DNA of 59,035 bases from Clostridiales bacterium (GTDB lineage: Bacteria > Bacillota > Clostridia > Oscillospirales > Oscillospiraceae), in the NCBI GenBank assembly GCA_004556755.1, contig SFFW01000012.1, forward strand, positions 1 through 59,035. The letters run 5' to 3'. How positions within the stretch are numbered: the stretch's first letter is position 1; each line of letters opens with the position of its first letter. Under the pieces are notes generated by a model. That model was not told the origin of the DNA and did not search any database. It worked only from the letters and a program-made list of their open reading frames with translations. This document shows positions 16,953-24,679 of this stretch, piece by piece. The translations under genes were made by a program, and so were the position numbers.

Positions 16953-18122
16953 TCAGATCCTGTCCTTTGCGCTCAGTCTGCGCTCCATATGCCCCTCGTC
17001 GGGGTTGCCGTGGTTGTCGTCACCGAAGTGTCTGCCCGCAAGCTCGGGGTCGGTCTTGTCGGACAGCGCCTCCTTTATGGCGGCTCTCGCCTCCATCTGC
17101 TCTATGCGGACCTGCTCCTTTGCGTGCTTCTCCTCACGGGTCTGAAGCTCCTGCTCCTTGTGCGCCTTCGTCCTTGCGATGACGTCGAGCTTCCGGAGCT
17201 TTTCCTGCTTGCGCACGGCGGCGGGGGGCTTTTTAACGTCGGTAAAATAGCTCATATCGTCGCCGACGGAGACCTTTTTGTTCTCACGGTCGATATGCGT
17301 GGGCAGCGCTTCAAACGCTATCCCGCTCTTTGTGAATTTAAGGCGCAGGAGCATTCCCTTATCGGTGTCGTTCTGCGCACGCTGATAGTCGGTGTCGAAC
17401 ACGAAGTTGCCCAGCGAATAGAACACAGGCTTTGTGCCGAAATACTCGTAGCCCTGCACCACATGGGGATGGTGCGCAACCACGGCGTCACAGCCCCAGC
17501 GCAGGTACTTTTTGAACTGGTGCCGAATCTTCGCCGACGGCAGATGCAGAAACTCGTCGCCGCCGTGGTAGATCAGCACAACGTAGTCCACCTTGGGTTT
17601 GAGCGACTTTATCGCTGCCTTTATATAGTCTATCCTCGACTCGTGCAGCGGTCCGCCGCTCTGGGCGGTCGCAATGCGGTAGTGCTTATACTGCACCGAA
17701 AGCAGCCCGACCTTTATCCCGTTTCCGAGAATGATGCAGCGGGCGGCTTCGGAAACGTTCATTCCGATGCCGATGAAGGGAACGCCGGCTGCCTTGCAGC
17801 TCTCGATCGTATCTACGACGCCGACGGTGCCGAAGTCCATCATGTGATTGTTTGCAAAGGACAGCACCGGGTTTTTGATGTTGCGCTTTACAAAGTCCAG
17901 CGCTTCGGGGCTGCTGCGATGCGCAAGGCGCTTTTTCTTCGTGATGCGGCACGGCGTCACGGGGCTTTCAAAGTTTATGACGTTGTAGTCGTTTGCGCCG
18001 AGAAAGCTCTTTATACCGTCGCCGAGCAGCGTATCGTCGCCGCAGCAGTCCGCAAAGTATCCGCTGAAGGCAAGGTCTCCGGTAAAGCCTATCGTAAGGC
18101 TTGCGCTGTTGTCAGTATTCAT
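16953..18122 (-). CDS. CapA-family metallophosphoesterase-like protein
   Basis: The 389-residue protein matches the PGA-synthesis CapA fold: IGFTGDLAFSGYF, VINFESPVTP, LSFANNHMMDFG, VLIYHGGDEF, VVAHHPHVVQGYEY and PVFYSLGNFVFDTDY. These place the usual metal-ligand residues of the calcineurin-like superfamily. No signal peptide or membrane segment is seen, and the last 80 residues are a charged helical tail rich in Lys, Glu and Arg, likely coiled coil. In capsule systems CapA helps polymer formation or export. It overlaps the upstream ATP-grasp gene by 4 bases, so the two are coupled and belong to the surface-polymer locus. Confidence 0.85.
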   Translation of the reverse strand: MNTDNSASLTIGFTGDLAFSGYFADCCGDDTLLGDGIKSFLGANDYNVINFESPVTPCRITKKKRLAHRSSPEALDFVKRNIKNPVLSFANNHMMDFGTVGVVDTIESCKAAGVPFIGIGMNVSEAARCIILGNGIKVGLLSVQYKHYRIATAQSGGPLHESRIDYIKAAIKSLKPKVDYVVLIYHGGDEFLHLPSAKIRHQFKKYLRWGCDAVVAHHPHVVQGYEYFGTKPVFYSLGNFVFDTDYQRAQNDTDKGMLLRLKFTKSGIAFEALPTHIDRENKKVSVGDDMSYFTDVKKPPAAVRKQEKLRKLDVIARTKAHKEQELQTREEKHAKEQVRIEQMEARAAIKEALSDKTDPELAGRHFGDDNHGNPDEGHMERRLSAKDRI

Positions 18123-19261
18123 TTTGCGGCACCTCCTGCAAGGGCTTTGTGATCCGCTTCGTATATCTTATCCATCTCTTTGTAGTTTCTGAGCTTTCCG
18201 TTGTAGGACATTATCTGCGGCGCAACGCACTGCGGCTGCGCATTGCCCTCGACAAAGACCCAGCCCCTGTCGCTGTACGCAAGGTCCCAGCCGACGAAGC
18301 GCACCTCGGGCAGCACGGCGGCAAGGCGGCAGGCAAGCCCCTTCACCTCGTCCCAGTGCGGGAGCTTAAGTCCCACAAGCTGAACATTCGTGTCGGGGTG
18401 GTATATATAGCGGTGTCCGAGATAGTCTCTGCCGCAGTCGCAGACGACGCCCGTCTCGAAATCGACGAGAGCGGAGATGCCGCCGCCTGACATATTGTCC
18501 GTGTGGCTGCCGCCGGAGCCCATACGCAGGAAGCACCACTGGGGATAGGTGTCGCCGGAGTCGCTGTGATAGGTGACGAGGCGCACCGTGTTGACGGAGT
18601 CGGGGTGGATCCTTGCGATCTCCTCGCCCTGAACTATAAGCTCCTCAAGCACGCAGGCACCGTTGAAGATTATGATGGCGAAAAGATACTCCGGGCAGTC
18701 ATAATTCTTGAGATCGTAGATCTTTATGCCTCTGCCGCCGTAGTCCTGTGCGGGCTTGTAGATAAATCTCGGATGCTTTTCGACAAAGCTCTTAAAGCTC
18801 TCAAAGTCCGCATCCGTGTACAGGCTCACAACGTCCCTGCCGTAGAATTCACCGAATTTGCGGTAGGTCTCGGTCTTTTGATTTAAAAAGTCCACATAGT
18901 TGCGGCTGTTGAATTTCTTGTAATACTTATACTTGTTGCTTCTCGTAACGAAGCTGCGCCGCCCCTCGGCGGAGAGCATATTGAAGCCGTAAATGAAGTA
19001 TTCCTTAGGTATGATGCCATAGCGCACACGGCTGCCGTATATCTTCAGCATGAGGATAAAGCGGGCAAAGCCCTTCTTCTCCTCCGAGCAGTGCTGGTCT
19101 ATCGCCTCGTTTGCAGCCTCTCTGAATCTTCTCAGTCTGAAAAAGCGTTTGTATATGCTCGCTCCAGCTCTGTATGTCCCCTCAAGTACGGTTCTTATTA
19201 TTCCTGACTTGGGCGCAATAGCGGCGATCTTCCTTGCCAGCTTTTTTATTTTCTTTTTCAT
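18119..19261 (-). CDS. Sugar-transfer-associated ATP-grasp protein (first copy)
   Basis: The 380-residue protein has a basic helical N-terminus of about 100 residues (KYKYYKKFNSRNYVDFLNQK) and an ATP-grasp domain: RFIYKPAQDYGGRGIKIY for the nucleotide loop, CVLEELIVQGEEIARIHPDS, NTVRLVTYHS, GSHTDNMSGGGISALVD and the metal-binding WVFVEGNAQP at the end. This is the type found beside polysaccharide and teichoic acid genes (sugar-transfer-associated ATP-grasp). It should ligate a carboxylate to an amine or hydroxyl of an unknown partner. A second copy of the family lies at 20683 on the other strand. GGAGGG lies 11 bases before the ATG. Confidence 0.82.
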   Translation of the reverse strand: MKKKIKKLARKIAAIAPKSGIIRTVLEGTYRAGASIYKRFFRLRRFREAANEAIDQHCSEEKKGFARFILMLKIYGSRVRYGIIPKEYFIYGFNMLSAEGRRSFVTRSNKYKYYKKFNSRNYVDFLNQKTETYRKFGEFYGRDVVSLYTDADFESFKSFVEKHPRFIYKPAQDYGGRGIKIYDLKNYDCPEYLFAIIIFNGACVLEELIVQGEEIARIHPDSVNTVRLVTYHSDSGDTYPQWCFLRMGSGGSHTDNMSGGGISALVDFETGVVCDCGRDYLGHRYIYHPDTNVQLVGLKLPHWDEVKGLACRLAAVLPEVRFVGWDLAYSDRGWVFVEGNAQPQCVAPQIMSYNGKLRNYKEMDKIYEADHKALAGGAAK

Positions 19262-19335
19262 ATTGCGAAAGACCCTCCGGTTTTCGTATTCTCTGTTATC
19301 TCCAAAGCATATAATTTCTTAAAGCCTATTTGTCT

Positions 19336-19363
19336 ATTTTACACGATTCCGCATTTTTTTCAA
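19336..19363 (-). promoter_or_regulatory. Sigma-70 type promoter for the ATP-grasp/CapA unit
   Basis: On minus: TTGAAA (19358-19363), 16 bases, TAAAAT (19336-19341), about 75 bases before the gene start. Confidence 0.65.
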
Positions 19364-19377
19364 GAACTATTTAATTG

Positions 19378-19410
19378 TAAGCTGACGGGAGTTGAACTCC
19401 TGTCAGCTTA
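19378..19410 (+). repeat. 33-base palindrome made of two fused element ends
   Basis: The sequence starts TAAGCTGACGGGAGTT and ends in its inverse complement, one G-T mismatch apart from the centre. Both halves equal the terminal repeats of the 280-bp element at 5445-5724, but the 230-bp core is missing. It sits between the two divergent promoters of the surface-polymer locus and would form a strong hairpin in either transcript. Confidence 0.8.
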
Positions 19411-19478
19411 AGCTATGTTCATTTTCTGCGCTCTGCGCAGGAATACGCACAATTTGCCGCATTGTTCATATTTTTCTA

Positions 19479-19507
19479 TTGAAGAAAAGCTAAAATGATA
19501 GTAAAAT
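19479..19507 (+). promoter_or_regulatory. Sigma-70 type promoter for the surface-polymer operon
   Basis: TTGAAG (19479-19484), 17 bases, TAAAAT (19502-19507), about 50 bases before the start at 19560. Confidence 0.6.
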
Positions 19508-19559
19508 GACGACAAGAATGTGATCAGCCCGTGTGAGTACACGGGAGAAACGGAGCATT

Positions 19560-20762
19560 ATGCGAATAGCCGTTATTCTGCTGCGCTGGGTCATGAACTT
19601 CGTGTACTTCTTCATGAAGCTTCTGCCCACCGACGGCAACAAAATACTGTTTCTGAGCCGGCAGTCGGATACCCCGTCCGAGGACTTTATGAGTCTCAGC
19701 CGGAGGATACTCGACTTCAAGCCCGACGCAAAGATCGTCATGATAACGCAGCGTGCGGACAGCAATCCCGGAAGTATGCTGCGCTTTGCGGGGGCGACCC
19801 TTAAAAGTATGCGCCATCTTGCGACCGCAAGGGTCTGCGTTCTCGATTCCTACTGGCCCGCCGTAAGCGTGCTGAAGCACAAAAAGCAGCTTGCCGTCAT
19901 TCAGATGTGGCACGCAATGGGCAAGATCAAAAAGTCCGGCTACCAAACCCTCGGCAAGAAGTTCGGCAGGAGCCACATGATCGCCGAGGAAATGCGTATG
20001 CACTACAATTACGACGTGGTCATCGCAGGCGGCAGGGCGTTTAACCCCTTCTACTGCGCCTCCTTCGGCATCGACGAGAACATTCTCTACAACGTCGGTC
20101 TGCCGAGGATGGACGATCTGCGTGAAAACGTCGAGCGCTCACGGGAGCTTTTCTATGCTACATACCCGCAGTACCGGGGCAAGAAGATAGTGCTTTATGC
20201 ACCCACCTTCCGCAAGGGCAAGGTCATCTCCGCAAACTCCATCGTCCGTGCCTTCGCTCCCCGAAAGGACACGGTGCTTGTCGTCAAGTACCACCCGAAC
20301 CAGATAAAGAGCATGGAAGCGCAGATGGAGGCGGAAAAGTGCGACGAGGTGCCGACCTCGGTCGTCCTCTCCGTTGCCGACTGCGTCATAACGGACTACT
20401 CCGCCATTGCGATCGAGGCTGCGGTGCTCGATAAGCCGCTTTACTTCTACCTCTTCGACTACGAGGATTATCTGAGTCACAACGGGCTGAACGTCAATCT
20501 TCCCGACGAGCTGCCGCAGTGCGTGTACACCTCGGCAAAGGCGCTTGAGAAAGCGATACGCACAGGACGCTACGATACCGAGGCGTATGAGGAGTTCCGG
20601 GAGAAATATCTGCCCGACATGAGCGGCAGAGCGACGGATAAAATAGCAAATCTGATTATCGGATGCATGGAGAACGACAAGCATGATGCAATTCGCAAGA
20701 TCATTTCTCAGCAGGCTGCTGTCGGCAGCACGCTGGATAGTAAGGATACTGTTCGCACCTGA
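19560..20762 (+). CDS. CDP-glycerol:glycerophosphotransferase family protein (TagB/TagF-like)
   Basis: The family transfers glycerol or ribitol phosphate from its CDP form to a growing teichoic-acid-like chain at the inner membrane face. The 400-residue protein has an N-terminal hydrophobic stretch, then the conserved QMWHAMGKIKKSG, YNVGLPRMD, IVLYAPTFRKGK, VVKYHPN and the C-terminal donor site VITDYSAIAIEAAVLDKPLY. The start is the ATG at 19560 with CGGAG 4 bases before it; an in-frame GTG at 19533 lacks a site. The last 80 bases overlap the next gene in another frame. Whether glycerol or ribitol is used cannot be told. Confidence 0.88.
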   Translation: MRIAVILLRWVMNFVYFFMKLLPTDGNKILFLSRQSDTPSEDFMSLSRRILDFKPDAKIVMITQRADSNPGSMLRFAGATLKSMRHLATARVCVLDSYWPAVSVLKHKKQLAVIQMWHAMGKIKKSGYQTLGKKFGRSHMIAEEMRMHYNYDVVIAGGRAFNPFYCASFGIDENILYNVGLPRMDDLRENVERSRELFYATYPQYRGKKIVLYAPTFRKGKVISANSIVRAFAPRKDTVLVVKYHPNQIKSMEAQMEAEKCDEVPTSVVLSVADCVITDYSAIAIEAAVLDKPLYFYLFDYEDYLSHNGLNVNLPDELPQCVYTSAKALEKAIRTGRYDTEAYEEFREKYLPDMSGRATDKIANLIIGCMENDKHDAIRKIISQQAAVGSTLDSKDTVRT

Positions 20763-21732
20763 CCACTTCGGCGTCCCGCTGCACCTTCGCATATGGTATG
20801 CGGTCTTCGGCGGGTACATGGTGGATCAGGTCGCCCTTTACGACTTTAAGCACAACGACAAAAAGCAGTACCTCTCCGAGTTTGACTGGATCCGCTCCCG
20901 TCAGATAAACGAGCCGTACAACAGTCTGCTCGACAACAAGGTCGTTTTTGCGGAGCTGGTGCGGGACTACTGCCCCACGCCGGAGCTGTATGCCGTCAAA
21001 AAGGGCAGCCGCATAACGGGCATGGGTTCCCGTCACCTCGACTGCATGGACGACGTGTTTGCGCTCCTGCGGCGTGAGGGTGCCTTCGTCGTAAAGCCCG
21101 TTCGGGACGGCAAGGGCGGCGGCGTTCACATCGTAAAGTACAACGACGGCGTTATCACCGACGACGGCAGGGAGTGTACGCCCGACGAGCTTAGATGCAC
21201 ACTCGAAAAGCAGCACGACTGGTTTATCTGCGCTCTTGCGCATCAGGCGGACTACCTAAACGAGATATACGCCGAGTCCGCAAACACCATACGCATGATC
21301 GTTCTGCGTGACACGCCGGAGCGTGAGTTTGAGCTTGCCTTTGCCGTGCAGCGCATTGGCGCAGGCTGGACAGGCTCCGTCGACAACGGCTCCAAGGGCG
21401 GTCTTATCGCAAATGTCAACATCGCAACGGGCGAGCTGAGCGAGGCTCGGACGCTGCACGATCTCATGGTCTACAACGTCCACCCCGACAGCGGTCACCC
21501 GATAAAAGGCGTGGTCATTCCCAATTGGGAAAGCATCAAAAAGGGTGTGCTTGAGGCGTCGTCGCACTTCCCGTACCTCGACATCATCGCATGGGACATC
21601 CTCCCCACTCCCGACGGCTTTACCGTCATCGAAGCAAACTCCTCGTCCGGCGTCAACATCATCCAGCTTTGGGGTCCGCAGCGCTACGGCAGGCTGGGTC
21701 AGTTCTACCGTGACCACGGTATAATCAAATGA
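20683..21732 (+). CDS. Sugar-transfer-associated ATP-grasp protein (second copy)
   Basis: A 349-residue relative of the protein at 18119-19261: GAFVVKPVRDGKGGGVHIVK is the nucleotide loop, then ICALAHQADYLNEIYAES, NTIRMIVLRDT, GSVDNGSKGGLIANVNI and the metal-site region GFTVIEANSSSGVNIIQLWG. The N-terminus (VRILFAPDHFGVPLHLRIWY) looks amphipathic, suggesting membrane contact. It overlaps the glycerophosphotransferase gene by 80 bases, an unusually long overlap, and is followed after 1 base by the nucleotidyltransferase. The two ATP-grasp genes of the locus may attach two different groups, or act at different steps. Confidence 0.82.
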   Translation: MMQFARSFLSRLLSAARWIVRILFAPDHFGVPLHLRIWYAVFGGYMVDQVALYDFKHNDKKQYLSEFDWIRSRQINEPYNSLLDNKVVFAELVRDYCPTPELYAVKKGSRITGMGSRHLDCMDDVFALLRREGAFVVKPVRDGKGGGVHIVKYNDGVITDDGRECTPDELRCTLEKQHDWFICALAHQADYLNEIYAESANTIRMIVLRDTPEREFELAFAVQRIGAGWTGSVDNGSKGGLIANVNIATGELSEARTLHDLMVYNVHPDSGHPIKGVVIPNWESIKKGVLEASSHFPYLDIIAWDILPTPDGFTVIEANSSSGVNIIQLWGPQRYGRLGQFYRDHGIIK

Positions 21733-21733
21733 T

Positions 21734-22345
21734 ATGGAATATATAATCATGGCGGACGGCAAGGGCAGCCGTTGGAACCGCTACCTAAACCGCACGAAGC
21801 ACGAGATAAGCTTCGACGGCGAAACGCTCATAGAGCGCACCGTGCGCCTCATCCGGGAAAACGCACCCTCGGCACTCATCACCGTGACCTCGCACAAGCC
21901 CGACCTCAAAACGGCGGGCGCCCGGCGCTATGAGCCGAAAAACAACGTGCTTGAAATAGACCGCTTCACGGCGGAGCTTATAGGCGACGACGTTTGCTTC
22001 CTCTACGGCGACGTGCTGTACTCCGAGGCGGCGATACGGCGCATATGCGGCGACAAGGGGGACGAGCCTCTCATGTTCTTCGGAAACGAAAAAAGCATAT
22101 GTGCTGTTTTGGTGCGTTCGGGCGAGGTGTTCAGGCGCTGCTTTGACACCGTGCGTCGTATGTATCTTAACGGTGAGATCACCGAGTGCAAGGGCTGGCA
22201 GATATACAGATTCTACGTCGGGCTTCCGCTCGACAGCCGGGAGATAGGCAAAAGCTTTGTCACGGTGCCGGACGGCACACGGGACTTCAATTCCCCCGAA
22301 GACTACGAGGGCTACCTTGCGGAAAAAAATAATATGGAAAAATAA
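21734..22345 (+). CDS. Small NTP-transferase-like protein
   Basis: The 203-residue protein opens MEYIIMADGKGSRWNRYLN with KHEISFDGETLIERTVRL, a degenerate version of the nucleotidyltransferase loop (usual AAGxGxRM and PK), and has VCFLYGDVLYSEA in the place of the metal-binding GD. It is short, lacking a C-terminal module. It may activate an alditol phosphate or sugar phosphate with CTP or another NTP for the transferase two genes upstream, or be a kinase-like helper. The ATG overlaps no gene but comes only 1 base after the previous stop, so translation is coupled. Confidence 0.7.
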   Translation: MEYIIMADGKGSRWNRYLNRTKHEISFDGETLIERTVRLIRENAPSALITVTSHKPDLKTAGARRYEPKNNVLEIDRFTAELIGDDVCFLYGDVLYSEAAIRRICGDKGDEPLMFFGNEKSICAVLVRSGEVFRRCFDTVRRMYLNGEITECKGWQIYRFYVGLPLDSREIGKSFVTVPDGTRDFNSPEDYEGYLAEKNNMEK

Positions 22346-22353
22346 TATACACT

Positions 22354-22386
22354 ATGCTATAATGACCTCATTATAGCATTTTCTTT
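22354..22386 (+). terminator. AT-rich hairpin inside the surface-polymer operon
   Basis: A perfect 12-base inverted repeat (22354-22365 and 22368-22379) is followed by TTTCTTTT. With a near-zero loop and AT-rich stem it is a moderate terminator, or an attenuator before the exporter genes; the ribosome site AAGGAG of the permease follows at once. Confidence 0.65.
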
Positions 22387-22401
22387 TCTAAGGAGTTTCC
22401 T

Positions 22402-23169
22402 ATGACCTTCAACGGGAAAAGCCGCAGCTTCCTTTTGCGGGAGCTTATTCGGCGTGACTTCATCAAGAAATACAAGCGCACCACCTTCGGCATACTGTGG
22501 AGTGCGCTTTCTCCGCTGTTCCTGCTGCTTATTATGGACCTCGTGTTCGGCACCTTCTTCGGCAGGAATATGTCGCACTACACGATATACCTTTTCTCCG
22601 GACTTCTGCTGTATAACTACTTCGCAAGCTCGACCAAGGGTGCGCTCTCGGTGCTGTACTCCAACGCATCCATCTACACCAAGGTGCCGGTCCCGAAGAT
22701 ATACTTCATCCTCTCGCACAGCACGGCGCAGTTTATCAACTTCCTCGTTTCGCTGGCGGTCTACTTCGTGTTCGTTGCGCTTGACGGGATAAGCTTTAAG
22801 CTGAGTTTCTTTGCCCTCATCTACCCGACCCTGTGCCTGTACCTCATCAACCTCGGCATCAGCATTTTCCTTTCGACCGTGTACATCTTCTTCAGAGACA
22901 TAAACTACCTCTGGCCGCTTCTGTGCCGTGTCATCATGTACGCCTCGGCGATATTCTACGACGTGTCCATCCTGCCGAACATCATGCGCAGGCTCTTAAA
23001 GTGCAACCCCCTGTATATGTGCATAGATTACTTCCGCCAGGTCGTCATCCACAACTCCGTACCCACGCTGTCGTATAATCTCATGCTCTGCGCAATGACG
23101 GTGTTCTGTCTGCTCGTCGGCGGCTGTACCTATCGCATCTGTCGGGATAAGATCCCGCTCTATGTCTGA
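22402..23169 (+). CDS. ABC-2 type polysaccharide/teichoic acid export permease (TagG-like)
   Basis: The 255-residue membrane protein has the family N-terminus (RELIRRDFIKKYKRTTFGIL, WSALSPLFLLLIMDLVFGTF), about six membrane spans, and the C-terminal RRLLKCNPLYMCIDYFRQVV typical of TagG/Wzm-type permeases. It should carry a lipid-linked polymer across the membrane together with the ATPase that follows after 11 bases. AAGGAG lies 9 bases before the ATG. Confidence 0.92.
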   Translation: MTFNGKSRSFLLRELIRRDFIKKYKRTTFGILWSALSPLFLLLIMDLVFGTFFGRNMSHYTIYLFSGLLLYNYFASSTKGALSVLYSNASIYTKVPVPKIYFILSHSTAQFINFLVSLAVYFVFVALDGISFKLSFFALIYPTLCLYLINLGISIFLSTVYIFFRDINYLWPLLCRVIMYASAIFYDVSILPNIMRRLLKCNPLYMCIDYFRQVVIHNSVPTLSYNLMLCAMTVFCLLVGGCTYRICRDKIPLYV

Positions 23170-23180
23170 GGAGGTGCAGC

Positions 23181-24632
23181 ATGGACAGCAACAAGGCTCT
23201 TATTTTGGACGGCGTTTCCGTCCGCTACCGCAAGTCCGACTCCCGCTCCGCTGCCTCGATAATAAAGCGGCTGTTTAAGCGTGAGGAGCGCTCCAACACC
23301 TTCTGGGCGCTAAAGCGCATTTCCTTTGAGCTTGAGAAGGGCGATATGCTCGGCGTCATCGGCAAGAACGGCGCCGGCAAATCCACTCTTATGAAAACCA
23401 TCTCCGGCACCCTCGCTCCCGCCGCCGGAGAGATACATAAAAACGGCACCCTCTGCGCCCTGCTTGAGCTGAGCGCAGGCTTCGACAAGGAGATGACCGT
23501 TAAGGAAAACGTCTACCTCCGAGGTGCGCTGCTCGGCTATTCAAAGGAGTTTATCGACTCGAAGTACGACGAGATAATCGACTTTGCGGATATGCGTGAT
23601 TTTGAGGATAACCCCTTCCGCACCCTGTCCTCCGGCATGAAGTCGAGGATAGCCTTTGCGATAGCAAGTCTCGTCGAGCCGGATATCATCATTTTGGACG
23701 AGGTCTTTGCGGTCGGCGACGGCGACTTTAAAAAGAAAAGCCGTGAGCATATGCAGAAGATTCTGTCCGACGGCAAGACCACGGGGCTTATGGTGTCCCA
23801 CTCCCTCGGCAGCGTCAGACGGCAGTGCAACAAGGTGCTGTGGCTCGACAAGGGACGTATGGTGATGTTCGGCGACCCGAACACGGTGTGCGACGCATAC
23901 GAGAAATATCTTGAGGACGGCGTTCTGCCGCAGACCGAGTCCATCAAGGCGGCAAAGAAGATGCCGCCCATAAAGCCCAAGCACAACAAGGGCAAGATAA
24001 TTGCGGAGATAATGCTGTTCGTCTCGCTCCTGTCGGTCGCCGCCGTCGGCGGATTCATCTGGGCGCAGTACGATCTGTTCAAGGCGTACAACATCTCGCA
24101 CTCCCACTCCGCCGAGGAGATACTCGGCTACGCCGACAACTATCACACCTTTATTTACGACGCTCTCGGCACCGACCCCGAAAAGTGGGATTACAGCATA
24201 TTTAAAGACAGCACGCAGGCGGTGCTTGACGGTGACCTGAGCTACTACGAGGTCGCAAAGAAGGTCGTTCAGAAGGCAGGCGTCGACCCCGATTCCGAGA
24301 ACTACCGGCTGAGCATAGCCGCCGCCGAGATCGAGGCGATAAAGCACGTTCAGATGGCTCGTCTCGACGGGCTGGTCGTCGAAATGCGTGAGGGCTTTGA
24401 AAGTGAGCCGGAGGGTACATACCGCAGTCTGCTCGTGTATTCGTACACGAACTACGACCGCTTCTACGATCTTGAGGCGGAGTGCGACGCCGAGGTCACG
24501 GAGGTCATCGAGGAGATCCGTGAAATCCTGCGTGAGCAGGGTCAGTCCGAGGCGCTTGCCGATCAGGTGTGGAGCTACTACACCTCCGAGAAGGTCTATC
24601 TCGAAGCCTACTACTGCATCCAGCTTAGATAA
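23181..24632 (+). CDS. ABC export ATPase with membrane-anchored C-terminal domain (TagH-like)
   Basis: The first 250 residues are an ABC ATPase: Walker A GVIGKNGAGKSTLMK near residue 60, the Q-loop region, signature TLSSGMKSRIAFAIASL, Walker B DIIILDEVFAVGD and the switch histidine in GLMVSHSLGS. After a basic linker comes a membrane span (IIAEIMLFVSLLSVAAVGGF, about 272-291) and some 190 residues that should lie outside the cell. This layout matches Bacillus TagH rather than the Wzt proteins whose extra domain is cytosolic. The outside part is acidic and helical (EVTEVIEEIREILREQGQSE) and matches nothing I recognise. The gene ends the operon at a strong terminator. Confidence 0.9.
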   Translation: MDSNKALILDGVSVRYRKSDSRSAASIIKRLFKREERSNTFWALKRISFELEKGDMLGVIGKNGAGKSTLMKTISGTLAPAAGEIHKNGTLCALLELSAGFDKEMTVKENVYLRGALLGYSKEFIDSKYDEIIDFADMRDFEDNPFRTLSSGMKSRIAFAIASLVEPDIIILDEVFAVGDGDFKKKSREHMQKILSDGKTTGLMVSHSLGSVRRQCNKVLWLDKGRMVMFGDPNTVCDAYEKYLEDGVLPQTESIKAAKKMPPIKPKHNKGKIIAEIMLFVSLLSVAAVGGFIWAQYDLFKAYNISHSHSAEEILGYADNYHTFIYDALGTDPEKWDYSIFKDSTQAVLDGDLSYYEVAKKVVQKAGVDPDSENYRLSIAAAEIEAIKHVQMARLDGLVVEMREGFESEPEGTYRSLLVYSYTNYDRFYDLEAECDAEVTEVIEEIREILREQGQSEALADQVWSYYTSEKVYLEAYYCIQLR

Positions 24633-24633
24633 T

Positions 24634-24670
24634 AAAAAAACCGTGGAAAGCTTTGCTTTCCACGGTTTTT
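24634..24670. terminator. Bidirectional terminator
   Basis: Eleven-pair stem CCGTGGAAAGC/GCTTTCCACGG with TTT loop, flanked by A7 on the left and T5 on the right. It ends the plus-strand ABC operon and the minus-strand SGNH gene. Confidence 0.95.
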
Positions 24671-24679
24671 CACTGTCTG

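Noticed and set aside
16911..18152. 413-codon plus-strand frame across the capA gene
   Set aside because: Shadow of capA, whose metallophosphoesterase-like motifs are intact on minus.
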